From NCBI RefSeq assembly GCF_021390395.1, contig NZ_JAJUWT010000003.1:372001-436000 (forward strand): DNA of 64,000 nt, written 5' to 3'. Both the position numbers and the translations under genes were made by a program. The notes under the pieces are model-generated. The model was not told the DNA's origin. It saw only the letters and a program-made list of their open reading frames with translations, and made no database searches. This DNA comes from Saccharothrix sp. S26. GTDB taxonomy: Bacteria; Actinomycetota; Actinomycetes; Mycobacteriales; Pseudonocardiaceae. Each line of letters starts with the position of its first letter. Position 1 is the first letter of the stretch. This document shows positions 50,597 through 58,590 of this stretch, in pieces.

Positions 50597-51632
50597 CCCG
50601 TGCGCCGTCGAGGCCCCGTGCGGCGGCCAGCCGCGCGGCCTCCTCGGCGAACATGTCCACGTCCAGCGGCACGAACGGCGAGACCTTCACCTCCAGCCGG
50701 GAGCCCGCCGCCTTGGCCTGCCAGGTGCCGAGGACCTCGCCGTCGACGAGCAGCGCGCCCCGCCGGCCCAGGATGCGCCACACCTGCTTCTGGTGCGCCT
50801 TGTCCGGCACGAGCAGGTCGCGGTCGCGGGCGTTGAGGTACGGGTCCAGCGGCGGCAGCAGCCGCACCACCTCGGGTTCCGGCGGGTCCTCGAACGCCGC
50901 GATCCGGTCGGCGGGCAGCCACGCGCGCTTGGACACGGCGACCAGGTCGTCCGGCCACGCGTCCTTGACGTCGCGGACCGGCGCGCCGAAGTAGTGCGCG
51001 ACCTCCGACGGCCCGGCGGGGCCGTGCAGCCGCAGGTAGTCGCTGATCAGCGCGGCGAAACCCGCGCTGCGTGCCGGCACGTCGCGCCGGCCCTCCAGCG
51101 GCACGAACGTCACCGTCTTCTCCGCGGGGTCGAACCGCAGCCCGGCCGGCAGCACGGCCAGGCGGAAGACCGGGTCCAGCACGTGCGTGGCCTCACAGCC
51201 CCGGCACCAGGCGGTCAGCTCGGGGCGCACCTTGGCGGTGAGCCGGGACGACGCCTCGCCCTTCGTCATCGGCCGGGTCACCACCTCCCGCAACGCCACC
51301 GCGACCTCGCGCAGCGCCGCCAGGCCGTCCGCCACCGGCGGCCGGTTCATCCGGGCGAGCGCGTCGGCGTCGCTCAACGGCCACAGCCGGGCCGCCAGCG
51401 ACGGCACCTCGTCGGCCCGGTGCCAGTGCGGTGCGCCCCGCACGCTCCACGTCAGCGTGAACGCGCCCAGGTCGGGCACCCGCTCCAGCCGCGCGGCGAG
51501 CGCGGGCACCGCCGACCGCTCCGAGTCCTGCAAGCCCAGGTCGAACACCCGCAGGTCGGCCGCCCCGGTGACGGTGCGGTCGAACTGGTGCGCGGCGACC
51601 CGGTAGGCGATCACCCGTTCCCGGTCAGCCAA
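50589..51632 (-). CDS. Winged-helix DNA-binding protein of the AlkZ/YcaQ (HTH_42) family
   Basis: 347 aa from a TTG at 51632 (ADRERVIAYRVAAHQFDRTV). The family fold is three tandem winged helices: LTWSVRGAPHWHRADEVPSL, AGFAALISDYLRLHGPAGPS, LLPPLDPYLNARDRDLLVPD and GTWQAKAAGSRLEVKVSPFV. AlkZ/YcaQ members are DNA glycosylases that unhook crosslinks or alkylpurines through a QxQ or QxD motif; here the equivalent is LGLQDSERSA, so the second position reads S, and catalysis is uncertain. It follows a DUF3224 gene with an 8-base overlap, and converges on the second LOG gene. Confidence 0.82.
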   Translation of the reverse strand: MADRERVIAYRVAAHQFDRTVTGAADLRVFDLGLQDSERSAVPALAARLERVPDLGAFTLTWSVRGAPHWHRADEVPSLAARLWPLSDADALARMNRPPVADGLAALREVAVALREVVTRPMTKGEASSRLTAKVRPELTAWCRGCEATHVLDPVFRLAVLPAGLRFDPAEKTVTFVPLEGRRDVPARSAGFAALISDYLRLHGPAGPSEVAHYFGAPVRDVKDAWPDDLVAVSKRAWLPADRIAAFEDPPEPEVVRLLPPLDPYLNARDRDLLVPDKAHQKQVWRILGRRGALLVDGEVLGTWQAKAAGSRLEVKVSPFVPLDVDMFAEEAARLAAARGLDGARVS

Positions 51633-51996
51633 GGTCGACGTCCAGGGTGATCAGCTCGTGCTCCAGCCGGGCGGTGCCGGAGATGCCCGCCAGCTCACCG
51701 GTGCCGGAGCCGGGCACGACGTGGCCCCAGAACTGCTCGCCGGCCGGGGACATGATCGCGCCGTGCTGGAGCACGAACGTCCCCGACCGGCCCTCCAGCG
51801 TGCCGACGAACCGCTCCGTGCCCACGTAGCCCGCCGAGCCGTCCGACGGTTGGCACATCGTCAGCTCGGCGGTGCTGGTGCCCTCCATGGCCCCGCGGTA
51901 CGCCTTGTCCACGAGCGCCCGGCCCAGCTGCGGCTCCGCCTCGTCGTAGACGGTCTGCTCCCATCGGGTGATCTTGAACGTCGCCTTCGATTCCAT
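51625..51996 (-). CDS. DUF3224 domain-containing protein
   Basis: 123 aa from ATG 51996 (MESKATFKITRWEQTVYDEA); the frame is open to 52026. It is an all-beta protein of the allene-oxide-cyclase-like barrel type, with LVDKAYRGAMEGTSTAELTM, GSAGYVGTERFVGTLEGRSG and TFVLQHGAIMSPAGEQFWGH. DUF3224 proteins are common in soil bacteria and no reaction is established. Predicted cytoplasmic, with no signal peptide. It overlaps the AlkZ-like gene by 8 bases and follows the secreted hydrolase in opposite sense order on the same strand, separated by 46 bp. Confidence 0.85.
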   Translation of the reverse strand: MESKATFKITRWEQTVYDEAEPQLGRALVDKAYRGAMEGTSTAELTMCQPSDGSAGYVGTERFVGTLEGRSGTFVLQHGAIMSPAGEQFWGHVVPGSGTGELAGISGTARLEHELITLDVDLG

Positions 51997-52042
51997 GCGG
52001 GCGATACTCGCAGGTGTTCCTGTCACCTGCTGTCAGGCACCC

Positions 52043-53533
52043 TCAGCCCAGGGGCACGTCCAGCCGGGAGTCCGCGCCGAACGCGACCGTCGAGCCGAGC
52101 GCGCTGGAGCCCTGGTAGCGGGCGTCCACGGTGTCCACGACCAGCACCAGCCGGTTGCCCGCGGCCACCTGCCACACCACGGGCTCCAGGTCGAGGTCGA
52201 CCGCGCGGGTCGCGGTCCCGGTCAGCGTCACGGGCTTGTGCGTGACCAGCGCGCCCAGCCCGAGCGCGTTCACCTCGTACAGGTAGGCGTAGAGCGTGGT
52301 CCGGGCGGCGCTCGGCGTCACGGTCAGGTGCGCGCGGGGCGTGCCGCTCACCGTCGTCGCGCTCCACTGCACGGGCCCGTGCCACACCGCCGCCGCGCCC
52401 CGGTCGATCAGCGGCGTGGACACGCCGACGGGCAGCTTCAGGAAGCCCTGCAACGCGCCGGACACGAGCACCGTGCCGCTCTCGGCGATGGTGGGCCACC
52501 CCGCGCCGATGCGGTCCGCGCTCAACGGCACGGTCCGGGTCCGCGCGGTGGCCGCCGCCCACGACGGGTACGCCCGCCAGTCGCCGCCGTTGTTCGGCTT
52601 GACCTGCACGGGCAGCTCGCGGTCGATGCCGTTGGCCTCGCCCTTGAGGTGGTGGTCGAACCACCGGCCGACCGACGTCCAGACCTCGTTGGGCAGCCCG
52701 GCCGCGCCGAACAGCTCGGCCGTGGCGTGGTCGCCCGGCGACAGCATCAGCCGCTTCGGCCCGGTCAACGCGCCGAAGAAGTCGGTGATCTGGCCGGGCG
52801 CGAACAGCCCGTCGTTCCACGCGTTGCCGATCATCACCGCCGCCTTGATCGACGACACGTGCGTGGCGGGGGAGCGCGGCGGCGAGATCGGCAGCACGTC
52901 GGCGAACCGGCCCTCCCGGTAGGCGGCCTCGGCGTCGCGCAGCACGGGCCCCGGCCGCCCGGTGAGCTTCCCGGCCGCGAGCAGCAGCTCCACGGCCTGC
53001 GCGCTCACCGTCTCGTTCGGGTACAGCGACCGCGCCAGGTCGGTCCACGTGCTCAGCGCGGTCACCGCCTTGATCCGCGGGTCGCGCGCCGCGGCCAGCA
53101 GCGACTGGCCGGCGCCGTAGGAGATGCCGCCGACGCCGACGCGGGCCGGGTCGCCGCCGGCGTGCGCGAGGCCCCAGTCGATGACGCGGCTGACGTCGGC
53201 CACGGTGTCGGGCCCGGCCACGTCGATCTCGCCCGCCGAGTCGTGGAAGCCGCGCGAGGTGTAGCTGATCACGGAGTAGCCGGACTGGTAGGCGAGCTTG
53301 GCCGCCGCCCCGACGTACTCGATGTTGTTCACGCCCCAGCTCGACGGCAGCACGATCAGCGGGAACGGCCCGCTGCCCCGTCCGGTGGGGGTGACGACGA
53401 AGGCCTTCAGCGGCGTGCCGCCCTCGCCGGGGATGGTCCGGTACGCCACCGCGAAGCCGGGCGCGGCCTGGGAGGGCGGTGCGAGCAGGACCGCCAGGAC
53501 GGTGGCGAGCAGCAGGGGAAGTGATCGGCGCAC
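52043..53533 (-). CDS. Secreted CocE/X-Pro-dipeptidyl-peptidase-type hydrolase
   Basis: 496 aa from the GTG at 53533 with AAGGAGG upstream; the start at 53602 would precede the signal peptide. The signal sequence is RRSLPLLLATVLAVLLAPPS followed by QAAP (cleavage after SQA). The alpha/beta-hydrolase core has the nucleophile GGISYGAGQS (GxSYG), the acid in GNAWNDGLFAPG and the base His in LSPGDHATAELF. The C-terminal third is a jelly-roll (WHGPVQWSATTVSGTPRAHL, LYEVNALGLGAL) typical of CocE and X-Pro peptidases. It probably cleaves peptides or esters outside the cell. The substrate is unknown. It is divergent from folP2, 120 bp apart. Confidence 0.88.
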   Translation of the reverse strand: MRRSLPLLLATVLAVLLAPPSQAAPGFAVAYRTIPGEGGTPLKAFVVTPTGRGSGPFPLIVLPSSWGVNNIEYVGAAAKLAYQSGYSVISYTSRGFHDSAGEIDVAGPDTVADVSRVIDWGLAHAGGDPARVGVGGISYGAGQSLLAAARDPRIKAVTALSTWTDLARSLYPNETVSAQAVELLLAAGKLTGRPGPVLRDAEAAYREGRFADVLPISPPRSPATHVSSIKAAVMIGNAWNDGLFAPGQITDFFGALTGPKRLMLSPGDHATAELFGAAGLPNEVWTSVGRWFDHHLKGEANGIDRELPVQVKPNNGGDWRAYPSWAAATARTRTVPLSADRIGAGWPTIAESGTVLVSGALQGFLKLPVGVSTPLIDRGAAAVWHGPVQWSATTVSGTPRAHLTVTPSAARTTLYAYLYEVNALGLGALVTHKPVTLTGTATRAVDLDLEPVVWQVAAGNRLVLVVDTVDARYQGSSALGSTVAFGADSRLDVPLG

Positions 53534-53652
53534 GAGGTCCTCCTTGACCGTGACCGGGATCACGCAGGGTGTTACCGGCGAGTAAACACGAACCTTACTC
53601 ACGGGTAGCAGGAGTCTGTGACGCAGCTCACCGTGCGAGGCGACGTGGCACG

Positions 53653-54522
53653 ATGCCGTTCATGCGGTTCGGTTCACGTGAGGTCGCCGGGGATCGCGCG
53701 CTGGTGATGGCGATCGTCAACCGGACGCGCGACTCCTTCTACGACCGCGGCGCGACGTTCTCCGACGACGCCGCCATGGCCGCGGTGGACCGGGCGGTCG
53801 CCGACGGCGCGGACATCGTCGACATCGGCGGTGTCCGGGCGGGCTCCAAGGGCGAGGTGGTGGACACCGCCGAGGAGGCGCGGCGGGTCGTGCCGTTCGT
53901 CGCGGCGGTCCGCGAGCGGCACCCGGAGCTGGTGATCAGCGTCGACACGTGGCGGCACGAGGTGGGCCGCGCGGTGTGCGAGGCGGGCGCGGACCTCATC
54001 AACGACACGTGGGCGGGCGCGGACCCGGCGCTGGCCGAGGTGGCGGCCGAGTTCGGCGTCGGCATCGTCTGCTCGCACACCGGCGGCCTCGGGCCGCGCA
54101 CCGACCCGCACCGCGTCCGCTACGCCGACGTGGTCGCGTCCGTGACCGCGGAGCTGGTCGGGCGGGCCGAGCGGATGGTGGCGCTGGGCGTGCCCGCCGA
54201 GGGCGTGCTGATCGACCCGACCCACGACTTCGGCAAGAACACCTGGCACGGCCTGGAGCTGCTGCGCAGGCTGGACGAGCTGGTGGCCACGGGGTGGCCG
54301 GTGCTGATGGCGCTGTCGAACAAGGACTTCGTCGGCGAGACCCTGGGCGCGGAGCTGGAGGACCGGGTCGACGGCACGCTGGCCGCGACGTCGGTGGCGG
54401 CGTGGGCCGGCGCGAAGGTGTTCCGGGCGCACCAGGTGCGGCAGACCCGGCGGGTGGTCGAGATGGTGGCCAGCATCGCGGGCACGCGCCCGCCCGCCCG
54501 CGTGCTGAGGGCGTTGGCCTGA
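53653..54522 (+). CDS. folP2: FolP2-type dihydropteroate synthase homologue
   Basis: 289 aa from ATG 53653. A TIM-barrel of the pterin-binding family: MAIVNRTRDSFYDRGATFSD, then ADIVDIGGVRAGSKGEVVDT, where canonical DHPS has GGESTRPGA; LVISVDTWRHEVGRAVCEAG, ADLINDTWAG and DPTHDFGKNTWHGLELLRRL. The altered second loop is that of FolP2 (M. tuberculosis Rv1207), which does not make dihydropteroate and lies in the methylglucose-lipopolysaccharide locus. Its true substrate is not known. The stop overlaps gpgS (TGATG), making a conserved pair. Confidence 0.9.
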   Translation: MPFMRFGSREVAGDRALVMAIVNRTRDSFYDRGATFSDDAAMAAVDRAVADGADIVDIGGVRAGSKGEVVDTAEEARRVVPFVAAVRERHPELVISVDTWRHEVGRAVCEAGADLINDTWAGADPALAEVAAEFGVGIVCSHTGGLGPRTDPHRVRYADVVASVTAELVGRAERMVALGVPAEGVLIDPTHDFGKNTWHGLELLRRLDELVATGWPVLMALSNKDFVGETLGAELEDRVDGTLAATSVAAWAGAKVFRAHQVRQTRRVVEMVASIAGTRPPARVLRALA

Positions 54523-55424
54523 TGGCCGACTGGTTCGCCGCCAACACCTGGCAGAGTCCACAGTGGACCATCGAGGAGCTCGTGGCGCACAAGGGCGACC
54601 GCACGATCAGCGTGGTGCTGCCCGCGCTGGACGAGGAAGCCACCGTGGGCGACGTCGTGGCCGTCGTGCGCCCGCTGCTGGGCACCCTCGTGGACGAGCT
54701 GGTCGTCATGGACTCCGGCTCCACCGACGACACCGCGGCCCGTGCCGCGGCGGCCGGCGCGCGGGTCGTCCAGCGGACCGACGTGCTGCCCGAGCTGGCA
54801 CCCCGGCCAGGCAAGGGCGAGGTGCTGTGGCGGTCGCTCGCCGCCACCACCGGCGACCTGGTCGTGTTCCTCGACTCCGACCTGGTCGACCCCGACCCGG
54901 ACTTCGTGCCCGCCCTGCTCGGCCCGCTGCTGACCCGCGCCGGCGTGCACCTGGTGAAGGGCTTCTACCGGCGGCCGCTGCGGCTGGAGAGCACCGGCGG
55001 CGGCCGCGTCACCGAGCTGGCGGCCCGGCCGCTGCTCAACGCCCTGCGGCCGGACCTGGCGGGGGTCGTGCAGCCGTTGGGCGGCGAGTACGGGGGCACG
55101 CGCGAGTTCCTGGAGTCGGTGCCCTTCGCGCCCGGTTACGGCGTCGAGATCGGCCTGCTGCTCGACGCGCACACCCGGTACGGCCTGGACGGGATCGCGC
55201 AGGTCAACCTGGGTGTGCGCAAGCACCGCAACCGGGACCTGCGCCAGCTCGGGCCGATGGCGGCTCAGATCGCGGTCACCGCGCTGCGCCGCTGCGGCGT
55301 GCCGGTGGCCTCGTCGACGTTGACGCAGTTCGTGCCGTTCGACGGCGAGTGGCTGCCGTCGCCGGTGGACGTGCCCGCCGAGGACCGGCCCGCCATGCGC
55401 TCGGTGCTCCAGCGGTCGCGGTAG
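54522..55424 (+). CDS. gpgS: Glucosyl-3-phosphoglycerate synthase
   Basis: 300 aa from ATG 54522. A GT81-family retaining glycosyltransferase: ISVVLPALDEEATVGDVV, VDELVVMDSGSTDDTAARA, the metal-binding FLDSDLVDPDPDF (DxD as DSD) and VVQPLGGEYGGTREFLESVP, the glycerate site. GpgS transfers glucose from UDP- or GDP-glucose to 3-phosphoglycerate, the first step of methylglucose lipopolysaccharide synthesis. It is coupled to folP2 as in Rv1207-Rv1208. The last 160 bases are read on the other strand by the end of cydC, an unusually long convergent overlap. Confidence 0.95.
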   Translation: MADWFAANTWQSPQWTIEELVAHKGDRTISVVLPALDEEATVGDVVAVVRPLLGTLVDELVVMDSGSTDDTAARAAAAGARVVQRTDVLPELAPRPGKGEVLWRSLAATTGDLVVFLDSDLVDPDPDFVPALLGPLLTRAGVHLVKGFYRRPLRLESTGGGRVTELAARPLLNALRPDLAGVVQPLGGEYGGTREFLESVPFAPGYGVEIGLLLDAHTRYGLDGIAQVNLGVRKHRNRDLRQLGPMAAQIAVTALRRCGVPVASSTLTQFVPFDGEWLPSPVDVPAEDRPAMRSVLQRSR

Positions 55425-56809
55425 TGGCCAGGCGCCGACACCAGCTCCGCGTGCGTGCCCTCCTGCGTGACGCGGCCGTCCTCGAACACCACGACCCGGT
55501 CGAAGTCGACCAGGGGCGCGAGCCGGTGCGTGACCAGCACGACCGTGCCGCGGGCGTGGTCGAGGACGCGGCGCAGCACGGCGTCGCCGTGGTCGACCGC
55601 CAGGCCCTCGACCGGCTCGTCCAGCAGCAGCACGTCCGGGTCGGCCAGCAGGGCGCGCGCCAGCAGCAGGCGTTGCCGCTGACCGCCGGACAACGCCTCG
55701 CCGTCCTCGCCGACCACGGTGTCCCACGGCACGTCCAGGTCCACCAGCGCGGCGACCCGGTCCAGCTCCTCCCGTGACGCCCCGGGCCGGGCGAGCCGCA
55801 CGTTGGCCTCCGCGGTGGCGTGGAAGACGTGCGCGTCGTCCAGCACGCCCTTGGCGACGCCGGGGTGCGCGGCGGCCAACGCCCGCAGGAACGTGCTCTT
55901 GCCCGCCCCGCTGGGGCCGACCACCCCGACCCGACCCACCGGCAGCTCCTCGTGCGGCACCGGCACGTCCGCCGCCCGCAACGCCTCCCGCACCCGGCCG
56001 ACCGACCCGCGCACCTCGGCCCACCGCTGGGCGGCGGACGTCAGCGGCGTGACCACCTCCAGCACCGCGATCGAGCCGAGCACGACGTGCGCCGGCGCGC
56101 CGGACCGCAGCAACGCCAGCGCCACGCCGAACTGCACGACCACCGCCAGCCCCGCCAGCGCCGCCACGACGTGGCCGCCGCGCCGTTCCCGTTCGGCCAG
56201 GGCGTCGACCACCCGGCCGGTCGCGTCCAGCTCGCGGTCCAGCGCGCCGAACGCGGTCAGCTCCGCGGCCCCGTCCAGCAGCACGACGGTTCGTTGCGCC
56301 AGCTCCGCCCGTGCCGGCGCGAGCGCGCGCAGGTGCCGTGCGGCGAACGTGAAGGCGAGCCACGGCAGGACGCACCCGGTGAGCAGCAGCCCGACCAGCA
56401 ACGGCCAGGCGAACCCGGTCGCGACCACCGCCACCGCGCCCACCACGACTGCCACCGCTGCGGGCAACGCGCACCGCAGCAGCGCGTCCTGCGCGCAGTC
56501 CACATCGGACACCAGCCGCGTGAGCGCGTCGCCGTGGGCGAGCGGGCGGCGCAGCAACGCGTCGTAGACCCGCCCGCGCACCTCCGCCAGGTGCCGCAGC
56601 ACGGCCGAGTGCCCGGCCAACCGCTCCGCGTACCGCAGGCCGCCACGCGCCAGGGCCAACGTGCGCACCGTCACGATCGCCACCGTCAACGCCGACAGCG
56701 GCGGCTGCCCGGCCGCGCGCACGATGAGCCACACGGCGGTCGTCATGAGCCCGATCCCGGCGAGTTCGGCGGCCACCCCGGCGGCCACCGCGAGCACCAG
56801 CCGCCTCAT
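55265..56809 (-). CDS. cydC: Thiol reductant ABC exporter subunit CydC
   Basis: 514 aa from ATG 56809 (ATGA overlap with cydD). A half-size exporter: membrane helices in residues about 1-270 (RRLVLAVAAGVAAELAGIGL, LSALTVAIVTVRTLALARGG), then an ATPase with Walker A GPSGAGKSTFLRAL, signature LSGGQRQRLLLARAL, Walker B DVLLLDEPVEGLA and H-loop VLVTHRLAPL. With CydD it exports glutathione or cysteine in E. coli, needed for cytochrome bd assembly; in a mycothiol organism the thiol is presumably cysteine. The final 45 residues (GRSSAGTSTGDGSHSPSNGT and on) lie beyond the normal end and are antisense to gpgS, so they may be a recent read-through tail. Confidence 0.93.
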   Translation of the reverse strand: MRRLVLAVAAGVAAELAGIGLMTTAVWLIVRAAGQPPLSALTVAIVTVRTLALARGGLRYAERLAGHSAVLRHLAEVRGRVYDALLRRPLAHGDALTRLVSDVDCAQDALLRCALPAAVAVVVGAVAVVATGFAWPLLVGLLLTGCVLPWLAFTFAARHLRALAPARAELAQRTVVLLDGAAELTAFGALDRELDATGRVVDALAERERRGGHVVAALAGLAVVVQFGVALALLRSGAPAHVVLGSIAVLEVVTPLTSAAQRWAEVRGSVGRVREALRAADVPVPHEELPVGRVGVVGPSGAGKSTFLRALAAAHPGVAKGVLDDAHVFHATAEANVRLARPGASREELDRVAALVDLDVPWDTVVGEDGEALSGGQRQRLLLARALLADPDVLLLDEPVEGLAVDHGDAVLRRVLDHARGTVVLVTHRLAPLVDFDRVVVFEDGRVTQEGTHAELVSAPGHYRDRWSTERMAGRSSAGTSTGDGSHSPSNGTNCVNVDEATGTPQRRSAVTAI

Positions 56810-58590
56810 CCGAACGCCACCACCCGGTCGACCTCGCCGAGCACCGCGGGCCGGTGCGCCACGATGACCGCCGTCCGGCCGGACGCGAGCCGCCGCGTGG
56901 CCCTCAGCACCGCCTCCTCCGTGCCGCCGTCCAGCCGGGACGTCGGCTCGTCCAGCAGCAGCACCCGCGCGTCGTCCCGGACCAGCGCCCGCGCCAACGC
57001 CACCCGCTGCCGCTCGCCGGAGGACAGCGGGTGCTCGGCGTCGACCAGGTGCGCCAGCCCCATCTGCGCGGCGGCGGCCCGCACGTCGCCGGACGAGCCG
57101 AGCGCGATGTTCTCGCCGACCGTGCCGGGGAACAGCGTGGGGCGTTGGGGCACCCAGGCGAGCTGCCGCAACCACGACTCCCGGTCGATCTCCCGCAGGT
57201 CGACCCCGCCGACGAGCACCCGTCCCTCCGCCGGCGTCACGAACCCCATCAGCGCGGCCAGCACGGTGCTCTTCCCGACCCCGCTGGGCCCGACCAACCC
57301 GACCCGCTCACCGGCCGCGACGCGCAACGACACCGGACCCACCGCGTCCCTCCCGGGATACCGGACCACGACCCGTTCCAACGCGATCTCCGCCGTCCGC
57401 GCGTCGGGCGCGCGCACCGCCACGGCGACCCTCCCGCCGAGTTGTCCACAGGCAGCGCTTTCCGCCGCTTTTTTGTCGCCCTCACCTGGCAGCATCGAAA
57501 CCGGGGGTCCCCCCGGCGGGGACGCCTGCGCAGCCACGGCGGCGGACTCATGCGTGGTGACGGCGGCGGATTCCTGCGCGGCCACGGTGGCGGGCGCTTG
57601 TGTGGTGGCGGTGGCGGATTCCTGCGTGGCCACGGTGGCGGGCGCTTGTGTGGTGGCGGTGGCGGATTCCTGCGTGGCCACGGTGGCGGGCGCTTGTGTG
57701 GTGGCGGTGGTGGCGGGCGCTTGCGCAGCCACCGCGGCGACGGACTCCAGCACGGCCAGGCCCTCGGCCGAGGCGTGGAACTGCGAGCCGGCCGCCCGCA
57801 GCGGCAGGTAGGCCTCGGGCGCGAGCAGCAGCACCAGCAGCGCCACCTGCAACGTCACGCCGCCGTGCAGCAGCCGCAGCCCCACAGGCACCGCCACCAG
57901 CGCCACCGACAGCGTCGCCACCAGCTCCAGCACCAGCGCTGACAGGAACGCCACCCGCAGCGTGCGCATGGTGGCCGCCGCGTGCGCCCCGGCCATCGCC
58001 CGCACGGTCGCCGCCTGCGCCGCCGCCCGGCCGAACACCTTCAACGTGCCCAACCCGCGCACGACGTCCAGGAAGTGGCCGCCCACGACGGCGAGCCCCG
58101 CCCACTGCGCCCGCGTCCGGTCCCGCGTGTGCAGGCCGACCAACGCCGCGAACACCGGCACGAGCGGCAACGTCACCAGCACGACCACCGCCGAGGTCAG
58201 GTCGGCGAACGACAGCCGCGCCACCACGGCCACCGGCACCACCGCCGCCACCGCCACCTGCGGCAGGTAGCCCGCGAAGTACGGCTCCACCGCGTCCACG
58301 CCCTTCACCACCAGCGTGGTCACCGACCCCGCCGGGCCGGGCGACCCGCACGAGTCGCGCAACACCCGCTTGCGCAACGAAGCCTTGACCGAAGACGCGC
58401 AGCGCTGCGTCACCAATCGCACGGCCCACACCACCACCGCACGCGCCACGACGACCGGCACCAGCCACCACGCCGACCACCCGCCGGCCAGCACGGACGC
58501 CAGCACCTCGGCCTGCGCGAGCACCACCGCCGCCGTGAGCACCGCCGCCACGGCCAGCACGACGGCGTACCGCCGGTCAACGTGCCGCAC
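56806..58590 (-). CDS. cydD: Thiol reductant ABC exporter subunit CydD
   Basis: 594 aa from the GTG at 58590, inside the end of cydB. Membrane helices fill residues about 10-290 (YAVVLAVAAVLTAAVVLAQA, VAVAAVVPVAVVARLSF, LVLELVATLSVALVAVPV). The ATPase has GPSGVGKSTVLAALMGF, signature LSSGERQRVALARAL (S for the first G), Walker B VLLLDEPTSRLD and VIVAHRP. Between them, residues about 290-370, is a low-complexity linker of repeating QAPATVATQESATATT, encoded by three 48-bp tandem DNA repeats, not found in ordinary CydD. It pairs with CydC to export reductant for cytochrome bd maturation. Confidence 0.93.
   Translation of the reverse strand: MRHVDRRYAVVLAVAAVLTAAVVLAQAEVLASVLAGGWSAWWLVPVVVARAVVVWAVRLVTQRCASSVKASLRKRVLRDSCGSPGPAGSVTTLVVKGVDAVEPYFAGYLPQVAVAAVVPVAVVARLSFADLTSAVVVLVTLPLVPVFAALVGLHTRDRTRAQWAGLAVVGGHFLDVVRGLGTLKVFGRAAAQAATVRAMAGAHAAATMRTLRVAFLSALVLELVATLSVALVAVPVGLRLLHGGVTLQVALLVLLLAPEAYLPLRAAGSQFHASAEGLAVLESVAAVAAQAPATTATTQAPATVATQESATATTQAPATVATQESATATTQAPATVAAQESAAVTTHESAAVAAQASPPGGPPVSMLPGEGDKKAAESAACGQLGGRVAVAVRAPDARTAEIALERVVVRYPGRDAVGPVSLRVAAGERVGLVGPSGVGKSTVLAALMGFVTPAEGRVLVGGVDLREIDRESWLRQLAWVPQRPTLFPGTVGENIALGSSGDVRAAAAQMGLAHLVDAEHPLSSGERQRVALARALVRDDARVLLLDEPTSRLDGGTEEAVLRATRRLASGRTAVIVAHRPAVLGEVDRVVAFG
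57567..57710. repeat. 48-bp tandem repeat (three copies) inside cydD
   Basis: Units begin GGATTCCTGC at 57567, 57615 and 57663. The second and third are identical for about 45 bases and the first differs at one position near its start. Each unit encodes 16 residues, so copy-number change keeps the reading frame. Degenerate half-units extend on both sides (about 57535-57566 and 57706-57730). Confidence 0.93.

Noticed and set aside
55365..56567. Plus-strand frames across cydC
   Set aside because: Ser/Thr/Ala-rich shadow frames antisense to an intact ABC transporter gene.
57540..57730. cydD repeat as a transposon end or phase-variable gene fusion
   Set aside because: No inverted ends, target duplications or frame loss; the 48-bp unit keeps the reading frame, so a simple minisatellite explains it.
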